From: Amycolatopsis thermophila
Lineage (GTDB): Bacteria > Actinomycetota > Actinomycetes > Mycobacteriales > Pseudonocardiaceae
Assembly: GCF_030814215.1 (NCBI RefSeq)
Contig: NZ_JAUSUT010000001.1
Coordinates: 2,976,001-3,040,000, forward strand
Length of the DNA: 64,000 bases
Reading direction: 5' to 3'
The notes under the pieces: generated by a model
Database searches by the model: none
Told to the model about the DNA's origin: nothing
What the model saw: only the letters and a program-made list of their open reading frames with translations
Made by a program: the position numbers and the translations under genes
Shown here: in pieces, positions 26,659 to 35,462 of the stretch
Numbering within the stretch: the first letter of the stretch is position 1
Layout of the letters: the number at the start of each line of letters is the position of its first letter

Positions 26659-28281
26659 TCAGAAGTGCGTGACGTCGAGTTTTCCTTGCGAGTGGAAGGC
26701 GCGCAGCCGCTTCTTGTCGAACTTCCCGACGCTGGTCTTGGGCACCTCGTCGATGAACGTCCAGTGCTCCGGCAGCTGCCACTTCGCGACCTTGTCGGCG
26801 AGGAAGTCGCGCAGCTCCTCGGCCGTCACGCTGTGGCCCTCCCGGACCACGACCGCGACCAGCGGCCGCTCGTCCCACTTCTCGTCCGGCACGCCGACCA
26901 CCGCGGCCTCGGCGACCGCCGGGTGGCTCATCACCGTGTTCTCCAGGTCGACCGACGAGATCCACTCGCCACCGGACTTGATGACGTCCTTCGCGCGGTC
27001 GGTCAGCGTCAGGTAGCCGTCCGGGCTGATCTTGCCCACGTCACCGGTGCGCAGCCAGCCGTCGTGGAACTTCTCCGGGTCCGCGCCGCCGTAGTAGCCG
27101 CCCGCGATCCACGGGCCGGCGACCTCGAGCTCGCCGACGGCCTCGTTGTCCCACGGCTGCTCGTTGCCGTCGTCGTCGATGAGCCGCGCGTGCACCGACG
27201 CCGGGAAGCGGCCCTGCGTGTAGCGGTACTTCCAGGCCTCTTCGCCGGTCGCGCCCGCGGGCGGTCGCGCCACGCTGCCCAGCGGCGACGTCTCGGTCAT
27301 GCCCCACGCGTGCAGGATCGGCACGCCGTAGCGCTCCTCGAAGGTGTGCATCAGCGCGGGCGGGCACGCCGACCCGCCGACGACCACCTCGCGCAGGTGC
27401 GAGATGTCCTGCGGCTCGGCTTCCAGCTGCTGCAGCAGCCCCTGCCAGATCGTCGGGACCGCGCCGGCGAACGTCGGCTTCTCCGAGGCCAGGATCTGCG
27501 CGAGCGGCTTCGGCTGCAGGAAGCGGTCCGGCATGACCAGCGAGGAGCCGACCATGAACGCCGCGTACGGCATGCCCCATGACATCGCGTGGAACATCGG
27601 CACGATGACCAGGGCGTTGTCGTCCGGCGCGAGCCGCATGCTGTCGCTCATGCAGACCTGCATCGAGTGCAGCCAGATCGAGCGGTGCGAGTACGCGACA
27701 CCCTTCGGGTCACCGGTCGTGCCGGAGGTGTAACACATCGCGGCCGCCGACCGCTCGTCGATCTCCGGCCAGTCGAACGTGTCCGGCTGGGCGGCCAGCA
27801 GCGCGTCGTAGGAGTGCACCTCGACGCCTGCGGGCGCCTCCAGCGTGGCCGGGTCGCCGTTGGCCACGATCACGTGCCGGACCGTCTTCATCTCCGGCAG
27901 CTGCTTGGCCAGCAGCGGCACCAGCGAGCCGTCGACCAGCACGACCTGGTCCTCGGCGTGGTTGGCGACGAAGGTCAGCTGTTCGGGGAAGAGCCGGATG
28001 TTGAGCGTGTGCAGCACCGCGCCCATCGCGGGGATCGCGAAGTAGGCGGCGAGGTGCTCGGCGTTGTTCCACATGAACGTGCCGACCCGCTGGTCGCCGG
28101 TGATACCGAGACTACGGAGCGCATTCGCCAGTCGCGCCGCGTGACGACCGAGATCGGCGTACGTCTCGCGGCGCGGCCCGTGGTCGGTCCACGTGGTCAC
28201 CTGGCTGGTGGCGTGCACCCGGCTGCCGTGTTTCAGCAGGTCAGCCAGGGAGAGATGTCCGTCCTGCATGGTGCTCAACAT
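26659..28281 (-). CDS. Long-chain fatty acid-CoA ligase (AMP-forming)
   Basis: ANL-superfamily acyl-CoA synthetase of 540 residues, FadD type. The P-loop-like [12 protein letters not shown], the adenine loop [11 protein letters not shown], the core [11 protein letters not shown] and the C-terminal catalytic lysine in [13 protein letters not shown] are present. It activates a fatty acid to acyl-AMP and then acyl-CoA. ATG at 28281 has GGGAG 6 nt upstream; the reading frame opens earlier at 28413 without support. The close relatives I recall act on medium to long chains. It is transcribed away from mihF. Confidence 0.93.
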   Translation of the reverse strand: MLSTMQDGHLSLADLLKHGSRVHATSQVTTWTDHGPRRETYADLGRHAARLANALRSLGITGDQRVGTFMWNNAEHLAAYFAIPAMGAVLHTLNIRLFPEQLTFVANHAEDQVVLVDGSLVPLLAKQLPEMKTVRHVIVANGDPATLEAPAGVEVHSYDALLAAQPDTFDWPEIDERSAAAMCYTSGTTGDPKGVAYSHRSIWLHSMQVCMSDSMRLAPDDNALVIVPMFHAMSWGMPYAAFMVGSSLVMPDRFLQPKPLAQILASEKPTFAGAVPTIWQGLLQQLEAEPQDISHLREVVVGGSACPPALMHTFEERYGVPILHAWGMTETSPLGSVARPPAGATGEEAWKYRYTQGRFPASVHARLIDDDGNEQPWDNEAVGELEVAGPWIAGGYYGGADPEKFHDGWLRTGDVGKISPDGYLTLTDRAKDVIKSGGEWISSVDLENTVMSHPAVAEAAVVGVPDEKWDERPLVAVVVREGHSVTAEELRDFLADKVAKWQLPEHWTFIDEVPKTSVGKFDKKRLRAFHSQGKLDVTHF

Positions 28282-28541
28282 GGCCACTCCCGCGCGGTGA
28301 TGTTCGACGATGAACGTGCTTGCGGTCACTCTAAGTGGAAGACGCGGCTGGTCGCCAGGACTGATCGCCCCCGCCCCGACCGGGGGTTTCCGCGCGTGTC
28401 GAGGTCGCGGCATCGGCCCAGGTGGCGTTTACTTGGCGCGTGGACCAGACGGCCTGGCCAGCGCTTGCGTGAGCAAGCACCTCGCTGGGTGCCAGCCGTC
28501 GCCGCGAGAGCGGATATCCGACACACGGAAGGACAACTACG

Positions 28542-28853
28542 TTGGCTCTGCCCACGTTGACCCCGGAGCAGCGTGCGGAGGCCCTGGCCAAGGCGGCCGA
28601 GGCCCGGAAGGCTCGCTCCGAGCTGCTCGCGTCGATCAAGTCCGGTCAGCAGTCCATCGACTCGGTGCTGGCGAAGGCCAAGGACGACAAGACGATCGGC
28701 AAGACCAAGGTCACCCAGCTGCTCAAGGCGGTGCCCGGGCTCGGTGCCGTGAAGGTCGCCGCGCTGCTGGAGAAGGCCGGGATCGACCCGGACCGTCGGG
28801 CCGGGGGCCTCGGCGAGCGCCAGCGCGCGGCGCTGATCGACGCACTCAAGTAA
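28542..28853 (+). CDS. mihF: Integration host factor, actinobacterial type
   Basis: Small nucleoid-associated protein of 103 residues (mIHF/sIHF). It starts with the typical MALPTLTPEQRAEALAKAAEARKARSEL and contains the DNA-binding core GKTKVTQLLKAVPGLGAVKVAALLEKAGI, a helix-two-turn-helix-like motif, ending in RRAGGLGERQRAALI. It bends and compacts DNA. The start is TTG, supported by GGAAGGA 9 nt upstream. In most actinobacteria mihF lies beside gmk; here it is between an acyl-CoA ligase and isochorismate synthase, with no gmk in view, so this may be a second copy. Confidence 0.95.
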   Translation: MALPTLTPEQRAEALAKAAEARKARSELLASIKSGQQSIDSVLAKAKDDKTIGKTKVTQLLKAVPGLGAVKVAALLEKAGIDPDRRAGGLGERQRAALIDALK

Positions 28854-28874
28854 CGCGTTTCCGCAGGTCGGCCA

Positions 28875-28900
28875 GGAAGTGTTGCGCGAGTGACACTTCC
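28875..28900. other. Inverted repeat after mihF
   Basis: GGAAGTGT (28875-28882) and ACACTTCC (28893-28900) are perfect 8-bp arms around a 10-nt loop, in the 82-bp gap between mihF and isochorismate synthase. It could be the mihF terminator or an operator for the synthase; no T-tract follows. Confidence 0.45.
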
Positions 28901-28935
28901 GCACGCCGCTGCCTGAGCGGGCGCACAATGGGGGT

Positions 28936-30063
28936 GTGGATGCCGCAGAGCTGATCGAGGACTACACGCCCGGCGACTTCTGGTTCGCCACATCACGGCA
29001 CACGATCTTCGGATCCGGCTCCCGGCTGACGTTCACCGACACCGACGTGTCGGCGCTCAGTGACGAGGTCCCGGCCGCGCTGGCCGGGAACCCGGGGTCG
29101 CTCGCGGTCGGTGTTCTGCCCTTCGACACCACCGCGACCCCCGGGTACCTCGTGGTGCCCGAAACCGTGCAGGTCACGGGCCCGGCGCATCCCGCCGCGG
29201 CCGGTCTGCCGCGGTTGACCATCGACGGCCCGGCGGCCGTGCGTGCCGTGCCGGAGCCGGTCGGGCACGTCGAAGCGGTCGCCCGTGCCGTGCGGGCCCT
29301 GCCGGATCGGGGGCTGCGCAAGGTCGTGCTGGCCCGCGCCCTGGACCTGGAGTTCCCGGCCGGCGTGCCGGTCCGGTCGGTGCTGCACAACCTGGTCAAG
29401 GACAACCCCCACGGCTACACCTTCGCCGCCGCGCTGCCCGGTGACCGGTCGCTGATCGGGGCGACACCGGAGCTGCTGCTGTCCCGCAGCGGCCGCCGCG
29501 TCGTGTCGCACCCGCACGCCGGGTCGGCTCCCCGGTCCGCGGACCCGGTCACCGATCGGGAGAACGCCGAGCGGCTCGCGTCCTCCCGCAAGGACCACGT
29601 CGAGCACGCGGTGCTGAGCGAGGCGATCGTGGAGACGCTGCGGCCGTTCTGCCGCAACCTGCACGTGCCGAGCAGCCCGTCGCTGGTGTCGACGCCGACG
29701 ATGTGGCACCTGAGCACGATGGTGACCGGTGAGCTGGTCGATCCGGACGTCACCGCGCTGCACCTGGCCGGAGCCCTGCACCCGACCCCGGCGATCTGCG
29801 GGTCGCCCACCGAGGAGGCGCGGCAGCTGGTCGGCGAGCTGGAGCCGTTCGACCGCGGTTACTACGCCGGGACGGTCGGCTGGATGGACGCCCAGGGCGA
29901 CGGCGAGTGGGCCGTGTCGATCCGCTGTGCCGAGGTGTCCGAGTCGCGGCTGCGGCTGTACGCGGGCGGCGGGATCGTGCCCGCGTCCGATCCGAAGGCC
30001 GAGCTGGACGAGACGTCGGCCAAGTTCCAGACGCTGCTGCGGGCTATGGGGTTGGACCTGTAG
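28936..30063 (+). CDS. Isochorismate synthase
   Basis: Chorismate-utilising enzyme (DhbC/EntC/MenF family) of 375 residues converting chorismate to isochorismate, the precursor of dihydroxybenzoate/salicylate siderophores or menaquinone. The conserved core is present: LRKVVLARAL, SLIGATPELLLSR, SSRKDHVEHAVLSEAIVETLRPF, HPTPAICGSP and the magnesium-binding region near the C-terminus (AGGGIVPASDPKAELDET). GTG start at 28936. Its last 20 bp overlap the convergent phosphopantetheinyl transferase gene. No other siderophore or menaquinone gene lies nearby, so the pathway is open. Confidence 0.92.
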   Translation: MDAAELIEDYTPGDFWFATSRHTIFGSGSRLTFTDTDVSALSDEVPAALAGNPGSLAVGVLPFDTTATPGYLVVPETVQVTGPAHPAAAGLPRLTIDGPAAVRAVPEPVGHVEAVARAVRALPDRGLRKVVLARALDLEFPAGVPVRSVLHNLVKDNPHGYTFAAALPGDRSLIGATPELLLSRSGRRVVSHPHAGSAPRSADPVTDRENAERLASSRKDHVEHAVLSEAIVETLRPFCRNLHVPSSPSLVSTPTMWHLSTMVTGELVDPDVTALHLAGALHPTPAICGSPTEEARQLVGELEPFDRGYYAGTVGWMDAQGDGEWAVSIRCAEVSESRLRLYAGGGIVPASDPKAELDETSAKFQTLLRAMGLDL

Positions 30064-30745
30064 TCCACCAGCGCTCGCTGACCTCGAGGTCGTCACCGGC
30101 CAGGACGGCGATCGCCGCCCGGTAGCCCTCGCCGGGGTCGAGATCGGCCAGCCGGGTGTGCGCGGGGTGGAGCTCCGGATCACCCGAGGCGACCAGGCGC
30201 GGCGGCTCGTCCGGACCGGCGAGCGTGATGCTCCGCAGCGGGATCTTCAGCCCGCGCCCGGTGGCCTTCATCAGGGCTTCCTTGCCGCACCAGTACCGGA
30301 AGAAGGCAGCGGACCGCTCGGTGCCGGACAGGCCGTCCAGCGCCTGCCGCTCGGTCTCGTTCAGGGCGTAGGCGATGAGCGAGTCGTCCGCCTGGCGGGT
30401 GGCGGTCTCGACGTCCAGCCCGACCGGAACGCCGCGGGTCACCGCCACCCCGATCCGTTCACCGGAGTGCGAGATGGACAGCTCGAACCCGGCGTCGGGC
30501 ACCCGCGGCCTGCCGTGCGGCTTGCCGCAGTCGTCGCAGGTCGCGTCGAACGCGACGTCGCCGGGTGCGCGTCCGAGCAGCTCACCGGCCACGGTCTTGG
30601 CGAGCACCCGCCCGGTGAGGAACCGCCGCCGGTCGATCTCCTGCCGGTAGGCCTGGTGCCGGCCGCGTTCGACGTCGTCCAGCAGGGCGAGGTACCGGGG
30701 GTCGTTCGGCAACGGGGTCGCCCACCACACCGAGCACTCGATCAC
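30044..30745 (-). CDS. 4'-phosphopantetheinyl transferase (Sfp type)
   Basis: Enzyme of 233 residues that moves the phosphopantetheine arm of CoA to carrier proteins of NRPS, PKS or fatty acid synthases. The magnesium-binding motif GLDVET (about residue 109) and the catalytic WCGKEALMKATGRGL are intact, and LSISHSGERIGVAV precedes them. Two CxxC-like cysteines (TCDDCGKPHGRP) fit Sfp/EntD relatives. GTG start at 30745. Converges on isochorismate synthase with a 20-bp 3' overlap. Serves carrier proteins elsewhere in the genome, since none is in this window. Confidence 0.92.
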   Translation of the reverse strand: MIECSVWWATPLPNDPRYLALLDDVERGRHQAYRQEIDRRRFLTGRVLAKTVAGELLGRAPGDVAFDATCDDCGKPHGRPRVPDAGFELSISHSGERIGVAVTRGVPVGLDVETATRQADDSLIAYALNETERQALDGLSGTERSAAFFRYWCGKEALMKATGRGLKIPLRSITLAGPDEPPRLVASGDPELHPAHTRLADLDPGEGYRAAIAVLAGDDLEVSERWWTTGPTP

Positions 30746-30812
30746 GGTGTCAAACGTACGCTGTCCGCGAACCGGGCCGCGAGGAGTGGATCTCGTCCCT
30801 ACCGTCGACGCC

Positions 30813-31640
30813 GTGACCGAGATTCGAGTGAACGGGGTCGACCTCGCCTACGACGAGGCGGGCGCGGGACCCGCCGTGGTGTTCGTGCACGCCGGCGCGG
30901 CGGACCGGCGCCTGTGGAACCACCAGTTCGCGGCCCTCGCGGACGGGTTCCGGGTGATCCGCTACGACCAGCGCGGGTTCGGCGAGTCGGGGGACGCGCC
31001 CGGCGACCACCACCACTACCGCGACCTGCTGGGGTTGCTGGACGCCCTCGACGTGGATCGCGCGGCCCTGGTCGGGTGCTCGATGGGCGGGTCGTACTCG
31101 ATCGAGGCCGCGCTCGCCGCGCCGGAGCGGGTCGCCGCGCTGGTGCTGATCTGCTCCGGGCTGTCCGGCCACGAGTGGCCGGAGTCGATGCGCGAGCGCG
31201 CGGCCCGTGAGGTGCACAGCGCGGTCCCGGCCGAGCGGTTGCGCGCCTACGCCGCTCGCACCCGGGAGCCCGACCCGGCCGACGTGGAGGCGATGGCGCG
31301 CGCCCAGGCGCGGTTCCTCGTGCCGGAGCCCGGCGAGCTGGTCCTGGACATGCTTCGCGGCGTCTTCCGGCGCACCTGGACCGGGCCGCAGCGCACCGAA
31401 CGTCATTTGGAGCCGGCGCCGGTGCACCGCCTGGGTGAGGTCGCCGCACCCACCCTGGTGATCAACGGCTGTCGCGACGTGTCCGAGATCCAGCGGGTGT
31501 CCGACCTGCTCAGCGGGGGTATCCGCGGAGCACGACGGGTGGACCTGCCGGACGCCGGGCACCTCCCGCCGGTGGAACGGCCGGAGCAGGTCACGGCCGA
31601 ACTGCGCGCGTTCCTGACCGAACGGCATTCCGGTCGCTGA
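30813..31640 (+). CDS. Alpha/beta hydrolase
   Basis: Serine hydrolase of 275 residues. The oxyanion region FVHAGAADRRLW, nucleophile elbow GCSMGG (serine about residue 94), the acid near INGCRDVSEI, and the histidine in DAGHLPPVE form the triad. GTG at 30813 is chosen as the N-terminus VTEIRVNGVDLAYDEAG matches other family members; the frame also opens at 30747. Substrate not known. Divergent from the phosphopantetheinyl transferase gene. Confidence 0.87.
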   Translation: MTEIRVNGVDLAYDEAGAGPAVVFVHAGAADRRLWNHQFAALADGFRVIRYDQRGFGESGDAPGDHHHYRDLLGLLDALDVDRAALVGCSMGGSYSIEAALAAPERVAALVLICSGLSGHEWPESMRERAAREVHSAVPAERLRAYAARTREPDPADVEAMARAQARFLVPEPGELVLDMLRGVFRRTWTGPQRTERHLEPAPVHRLGEVAAPTLVINGCRDVSEIQRVSDLLSGGIRGARRVDLPDAGHLPPVERPEQVTAELRAFLTERHSGR

Positions 31641-31660
31641 CCGCGTGCGCTAGCCTTGAG

Positions 31661-31677
31661 CTAAGCAAGCGCTTAGT
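31661..31677. promoter_or_regulatory. Palindromic operator, KstR2-like
   Basis: CTAAGC (31661-31666) and GCTTAG (31671-31676) flank AAGC, just before the Shine-Dalgarno site of the acyl-CoA dehydrogenase gene. The 14-mer at 31664-31677 matches the known KstR2 pattern AnCAAGnnCTTGnT at nine of ten fixed bases. Confidence 0.55.
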
Positions 31678-31690
31678 AGGAGGGCCGAGG

Positions 31691-32860
31691 ATGGACTTCA
31701 GCTTGAGCACCGAAGAGCGGGAAGTGCGCGACTGGGTGCGCACGTTCGTCCAGCGCGAGCTGATGCCGCTCGAACAGGAGGTGCTGCGCCGCGAGCGCCG
31801 CAACGAACCGGGTCTGACCTCGGACGAGCTGACCGCGCTGCAGCTCAAGGCCAAGGAGTCCGGTTTCTGGGGTGTGCAGACCCCGGAGGAGTACGGCGGG
31901 ATGGGGCTGTCGGCCGTCATGACCGCCCTCCTCGAGGCCGAGCTGGGCCGCACGTTCGTGCCGTTCCGCTTCGGCGGCGCCGCCGACAACATCCTGTTCC
32001 ACGCGAACGACGAGCAGAAGGAGCGGTACCTGCTGCCGACGATCGCGGGCGAGCGCAAGTCGTGCTTCGCGATCACCGAGCCGGGCGCCGGCTCCGACGC
32101 CAAGAACATCCGCACCTCCGCCCGCAAGGACGGGGCGGACTGGATCATCAACGGCGAGAAGACCTTCATCACCGGCGGCAACGAGGCCGACTTCGTGATG
32201 GTGTTCGCGGTCACCGACCCGGAGAAGGGCGCCAACGGCGGGGTGACCTGCTTCCTCGTCGACCGGGACATGGGCTGGAAGTCCGAGCCGATCGACACGA
32301 TGGGCGAATGGGGGCCGGCGTCCCTGGTCTTCGAGAACGTGCGCGTCCCGGCGAGCCAGATCCTCGGCGAGGAGGGCCGCGGTTTCGAGCTGGCGATGCA
32401 GTGGATCGGCCGCGGCCGCTACCTGCTCCCGGCCCGCGCCATCGGGTCCTGTGAACGGCTCATCTCGATGGCGATCGAGCACGCCAACACGCGGGAGACG
32501 TTCGGGGCGCCGATCGCGACCCGGCAGGCGATCCAGTGGATGATCGCGGACTCCGGTGTCGAGCTGGAAGCCCTGCGGTGGCTCGTGCTGCACGCCGCGT
32601 GGCAGGTGGATTCCGGAATGGACTCCCGGCACGCGCAGTCGATCGCGAAGCTGTACGGCGGGCAGAAGGCCAACGAGATCGTCGACCGCGTGCTGCAGAT
32701 CCACGGTGGCATGGGTTACACCCGGGAGCTGCCGATCGAGCGCTGGTACCGCGAACTGCGGCTGCTGCGCATCTACGAGGGCACCGACGAGATCCAGCGG
32801 CGCACGATCGCCCGCAACCTGCTGAAGGGGCACGTCAAGATCAGCGGCGCGCTGGGCTGA
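31691..32860 (+). CDS. Acyl-CoA dehydrogenase
   Basis: FAD-dependent acyl-CoA dehydrogenase of 389 residues. Visible motifs: WGVQTPEEYGGMGL, FAITEPGAGSDA (FAD), FITGGNEADFVMVFA, the second flavin region QIHGGMGYTRELPIERWYRE and the IYEGTDEIQRR motif with the likely catalytic glutamate. Only about 36% of the sequence (by eye) matches the dehydrogenase at 13.7 kb, so the two are not recent duplicates. AGGAGGG gives a strong ribosome binding site 6 nt before ATG 31691. A palindrome upstream suggests control by a TetR-type lipid regulator encoded elsewhere. A long hairpin follows. Confidence 0.93.
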   Translation: MDFSLSTEEREVRDWVRTFVQRELMPLEQEVLRRERRNEPGLTSDELTALQLKAKESGFWGVQTPEEYGGMGLSAVMTALLEAELGRTFVPFRFGGAADNILFHANDEQKERYLLPTIAGERKSCFAITEPGAGSDAKNIRTSARKDGADWIINGEKTFITGGNEADFVMVFAVTDPEKGANGGVTCFLVDRDMGWKSEPIDTMGEWGPASLVFENVRVPASQILGEEGRGFELAMQWIGRGRYLLPARAIGSCERLISMAIEHANTRETFGAPIATRQAIQWMIADSGVELEALRWLVLHAAWQVDSGMDSRHAQSIAKLYGGQKANEIVDRVLQIHGGMGYTRELPIERWYRELRLLRIYEGTDEIQRRTIARNLLKGHVKISGALG

Positions 32861-32867
32861 ACACAAC

Positions 32868-32911
32868 CCTCAGGGCCGCCCCCGGAAACCCTTCCGGAGG
32901 CGGCCCTGAGG
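32868..32911 (+). terminator. Long hairpin after acyl-CoA dehydrogenase
   Basis: CCTCAGGGCCGCC pairs with GGCGGCCCTGAGG, and inside it CCGGAA pairs with TTCCGG, a nearly continuous 19-bp stem with a 4-nt loop. It is 7 nt after the stop. Also downstream of the convergent gene at 32928, so it may serve both. Confidence 0.85.
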
Positions 32912-32927
32912 TATTCCGACAGGTGTT

Positions 32928-33257
32928 TCAGGATTTGTTCGCGGCGTCCCGCAGTGCGCGCGGCGCCCCGGCCAGGTCCTCCTCGTTGCAGAGGAGCTTC
33001 AGGTCGTAGTACGGCGCGCCTTCGCGGTCGTCGTAGTCGAGGTGGATGGAGACCACATCCACCGGCTCGCCCAGCCATTCCTGTGCCGACTTCAACCACT
33101 TCGCGCACCGCTCGAGTGCGGTCGGCAGGTCGTCGTCACGGAACTGGACGGGGCGGTAGGGCACATCGTGTACATGATCCTGAGGGTGAGACGGAGCCGG
33201 GAGTCCCAGTGCGAGACCCGACTCGTCCAATTCCAGTTGGATCGTTCGCTCAGTCAC
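32928..33257 (-). CDS. Hypothetical acidic protein
   Basis: About 109 residues, starting at GTG 33257 (VTERTIQLELDESG). The protein is acidic, with DVVSIHLDYDDREGAPYYDLKLLCNEED and a central amphipathic helix DLPTALERCAKWLKSAQEWLG. No signal peptide or membrane segment. I recognise no family; the strand-helix-strand pattern suggests a small alpha/beta fold. The frame stays open upstream to 33443 without a plausible start. Convergent with the acyl-CoA dehydrogenase. Confidence 0.6.
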   Translation of the reverse strand: MTERTIQLELDESGLALGLPAPSHPQDHVHDVPYRPVQFRDDDLPTALERCAKWLKSAQEWLGEPVDVVSIHLDYDDREGAPYYDLKLLCNEEDLAGAPRALRDAANKS

Positions 33258-33300
33258 CCTTCGAGGGTCCCTCAGCCCGGCCGAGTCGGCAAGACCCCAG

Positions 33301-33942
33301 CTAGGGCCGTATGCGCCACACCCGGGTGGCGACCTCGCGGGCCCGTCCGGCGGCGGTGTCGCCGTCCGGCGCCGGGCTGCCCAGCATCCGCAGCGCGAGC
33401 TGGGCATATCGGGCGGCGAGGCGGTCCAGCGGCAGTGGACCACGTGGCGAATACCACCGGGCGACGCCGGTGCACATCTCCAGCAGGGCGAGCCTGGTCA
33501 CGGCCGGTTCGGGCGCGTCGAACACGCCGGCCGCGACCCCCTCGTCGAGGATGCCGGCCCAGATGGCCTCGTACTCGTCCCGCAGGCCGACGACCCGCCG
33601 TCGCGCGGCGCGGGACAGGGCGGCGACCTCGTTGTCCACCACCCGGGTCTCGTCCGGCTGCGCGGCGTGGGCCATCACGTGCAGGGTGACCAGCGCGGAC
33701 AGGCGGCCCGGCGGGTCGTCGAGGTCGGCGAGCGTCTCGCGGGCGGCCAGCAGGAGCCGGTCGAGGCACTCGCGCATGATCTCGACGAGCAGGTCCTCCT
33801 TCGTGCCCATGTAGTGGTAGAGGCTCGCGCTCGAGATCTTCGCGGCCTGGGCCAGGTCCCGGATGCCGGTGCCGTGGAACCCCTTGGCGGCGAACAGTTT
33901 GACCGCGGCGCGGCGGACCCGTTGCTCGGTGGTCAGAGCCAT
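33301..33942 (-). CDS. TetR-family regulator of the ligase/hydratase operon
   Basis: A 213-residue repressor with helix-turn-helix AAVKLFAAKGFHGTGIRDLAQAAKISSASLYHYM and the KstR-like pattern TKEDLLVEIM following it. ATG at 33942 lies 10 nt before the stop of the acyl-CoA ligase, so it is the last gene of a hydratase-ligase-tetR operon. It probably senses an acyl-CoA produced by the pathway, and its operator may be the GATC-rich palindrome before the hydratase gene. Confidence 0.87.
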   Translation of the reverse strand: MALTTEQRVRRAAVKLFAAKGFHGTGIRDLAQAAKISSASLYHYMGTKEDLLVEIMRECLDRLLLAARETLADLDDPPGRLSALVTLHVMAHAAQPDETRVVDNEVAALSRAARRRVVGLRDEYEAIWAGILDEGVAAGVFDAPEPAVTRLALLEMCTGVARWYSPRGPLPLDRLAARYAQLALRMLGSPAPDGDTAAGRAREVATRVWRIRP

Positions 33943-35462
33943 GTGCCGGCCGCCCGGTCGTAGGTCGGTGCGTCGTGCTCGGCGAGCTTTCCCTTGGCGA
34001 TGCGTTCGGAGGGCGTGCGGGGCAGGTCGTCGGCGAAGGCCCAGTAGCGGGGGACCTTGAAGTAGGCGAGCTGGGTGGCGCAGAACCGGGCCAGCTCGTC
34101 CGGGGTCGTCTCCCGGGCCGGGACGATGAAGGCCTTGACCTCTTCGCCGCGCAGGTCGTCCGGGACGGCGATCACCGCCGCGAGTTCCACGGCTGGGTGC
34201 AGCAGGAGGGCGCGCTCGACCTCGTCGGCGGAGATGTTTTCGCCGCTGCGGCGGATCATGTCCTTCGTGCGTCCCACGTAGTGGACGCGGCCCTCGGTGT
34301 CCATTGTGGCCAGGTCGCCGGTGTGGAACCAGCCGCCCGCGAACGCGCGGGCGGTGGCCTCGGGGTCGTCGTGGTAGCCGTGCATGAGGCCGACGCCGCG
34401 GATGAGCAGTTCGCCGGTTTCGCCGCGGGGCAGCGGCCGGCCGGTCTCGTCGGCGATCATCACCTCCCGCTCCCGGATGGGGCGGCCGATGCGGCCGCTG
34501 CCCGGACGGTGGTCGCCGGGTCGGTCGCGGATGTCGCCGCCGGTCTCGGTCATGCCGAACGCCTCGTACCACGGCACGCCCCAGCGGTGTTCCAGGTCGG
34601 CGTGCAGGTCGCGGGGGATCGCGGAGGCCATGACCGAGCGGACGCGGTGCCGGCGGTCGTCGTCGTGCCTGGGCTGGCGCAGCAGGAGCGTGGGCATGAG
34701 GCCGAGGCAGTAGAACCAGGTGACCCCGTGTTCGCGGACCTTGGCCCAGAAGGTGCTGGGGTGGAACCGGTCGAGGACGACGAGGGTGGCGCCGGCCGCC
34801 AGTCCCGCCGCGACGTTCCACTGTGGATCGATGTAGTGGAACGGCTGGGCGGTGAGGATGGTGTCCCGCTCGGTGAGGGACGGGAAGTCGTCGACGAGGC
34901 TGCGGGCGAGCGTGGTCCAGTAGCGGTGCGGGAGGACGCAGCCCTTGGGGGCGCCGGTGGTGCCGGAGGTGTACTGGATGTTGGTCGGCGCTTCGCTCAC
35001 CGCTCGGTGGTCCGGTGGGTCGCCGGCGGGGAGTTCGTCCGGGGTGAGGACTCGTTCGAGGCCCGTGCTGCGGAGGAGGCCGGTGAACTCGGGCGCGGCG
35101 ACGGCGAAGCGGGCGCCCGAGTGGCGCAGGACGTGGCCGCCGTCGAGTTCGCGGTAGTTGGTGTTGACGGGCACGAGGACCGCACCGAGCTTCGCGAGGG
35201 CGAGCCAGAGCAGCGGGAAGGCGGGTTCGTTGCGCAGCATGACGGCGACGCGGTCACCGGGCCGCGCCCCGAGTTGCGCGAGGCCGCCCGCGAGGCGGTC
35301 GGTTTCGCGGTCGATGTCGGTGAAGGTCAGGCGGGTGCCGGTCTGGTCGAAGAGCCAGGCGGTTTTGTCCGGCCAGTTCCCGGCAGCGCGCCGCACGAGG
35401 GCGACGAGGTCGTCGGGGATCGTGCCGGGAGGCGTCTCGGGGGTGTGGCGGGCGGCGTTCAT
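33933..35462 (-). CDS. AMP-forming acyl-CoA ligase, CaiC-like
   Basis: ANL-superfamily CoA ligase of 509 residues. YTSGTTGAPKG (about 163-173), the A5 motif AFGMTETGG, GWFHTGDLATM and the C-terminal lysine region PSERIAKGKLAE are complete. The region QPFHYIDPQWN resembles crotonobetaine/carnitine-CoA ligases, though the substrate may be another short or branched acid. The start overlaps the enoyl-CoA hydratase stop by 4 nt and the stop overlaps tetR by 10 nt, so it is the middle gene of three. Confidence 0.9.
   Translation of the reverse strand: MNAARHTPETPPGTIPDDLVALVRRAAGNWPDKTAWLFDQTGTRLTFTDIDRETDRLAGGLAQLGARPGDRVAVMLRNEPAFPLLWLALAKLGAVLVPVNTNYRELDGGHVLRHSGARFAVAAPEFTGLLRSTGLERVLTPDELPAGDPPDHRAVSEAPTNIQYTSGTTGAPKGCVLPHRYWTTLARSLVDDFPSLTERDTILTAQPFHYIDPQWNVAAGLAAGATLVVLDRFHPSTFWAKVREHGVTWFYCLGLMPTLLLRQPRHDDDRRHRVRSVMASAIPRDLHADLEHRWGVPWYEAFGMTETGGDIRDRPGDHRPGSGRIGRPIREREVMIADETGRPLPRGETGELLIRGVGLMHGYHDDPEATARAFAGGWFHTGDLATMDTEGRVHYVGRTKDMIRRSGENISADEVERALLLHPAVELAAVIAVPDDLRGEEVKAFIVPARETTPDELARFCATQLAYFKVPRYWAFADDLPRTPSERIAKGKLAEHDAPTYDRAAGTWL

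Noticed and set aside
24553-27582. A 1009-codon open frame on the plus strand, and similar long frames at 44739-47369 (plus) and 50661-53924 (minus)
   Set aside because: They lie opposite or in other frames of well-supported genes, are rich in Arg, Ala, Gly and Val, and show no family motif. Very high GC content removes stop codons from the antisense frames.
28936-30745. Siderophore biosynthetic cluster
   Set aside because: Only isochorismate synthase and a phosphopantetheinyl transferase are present; no NRPS, dihydroxybenzoate or transport genes are adjacent.
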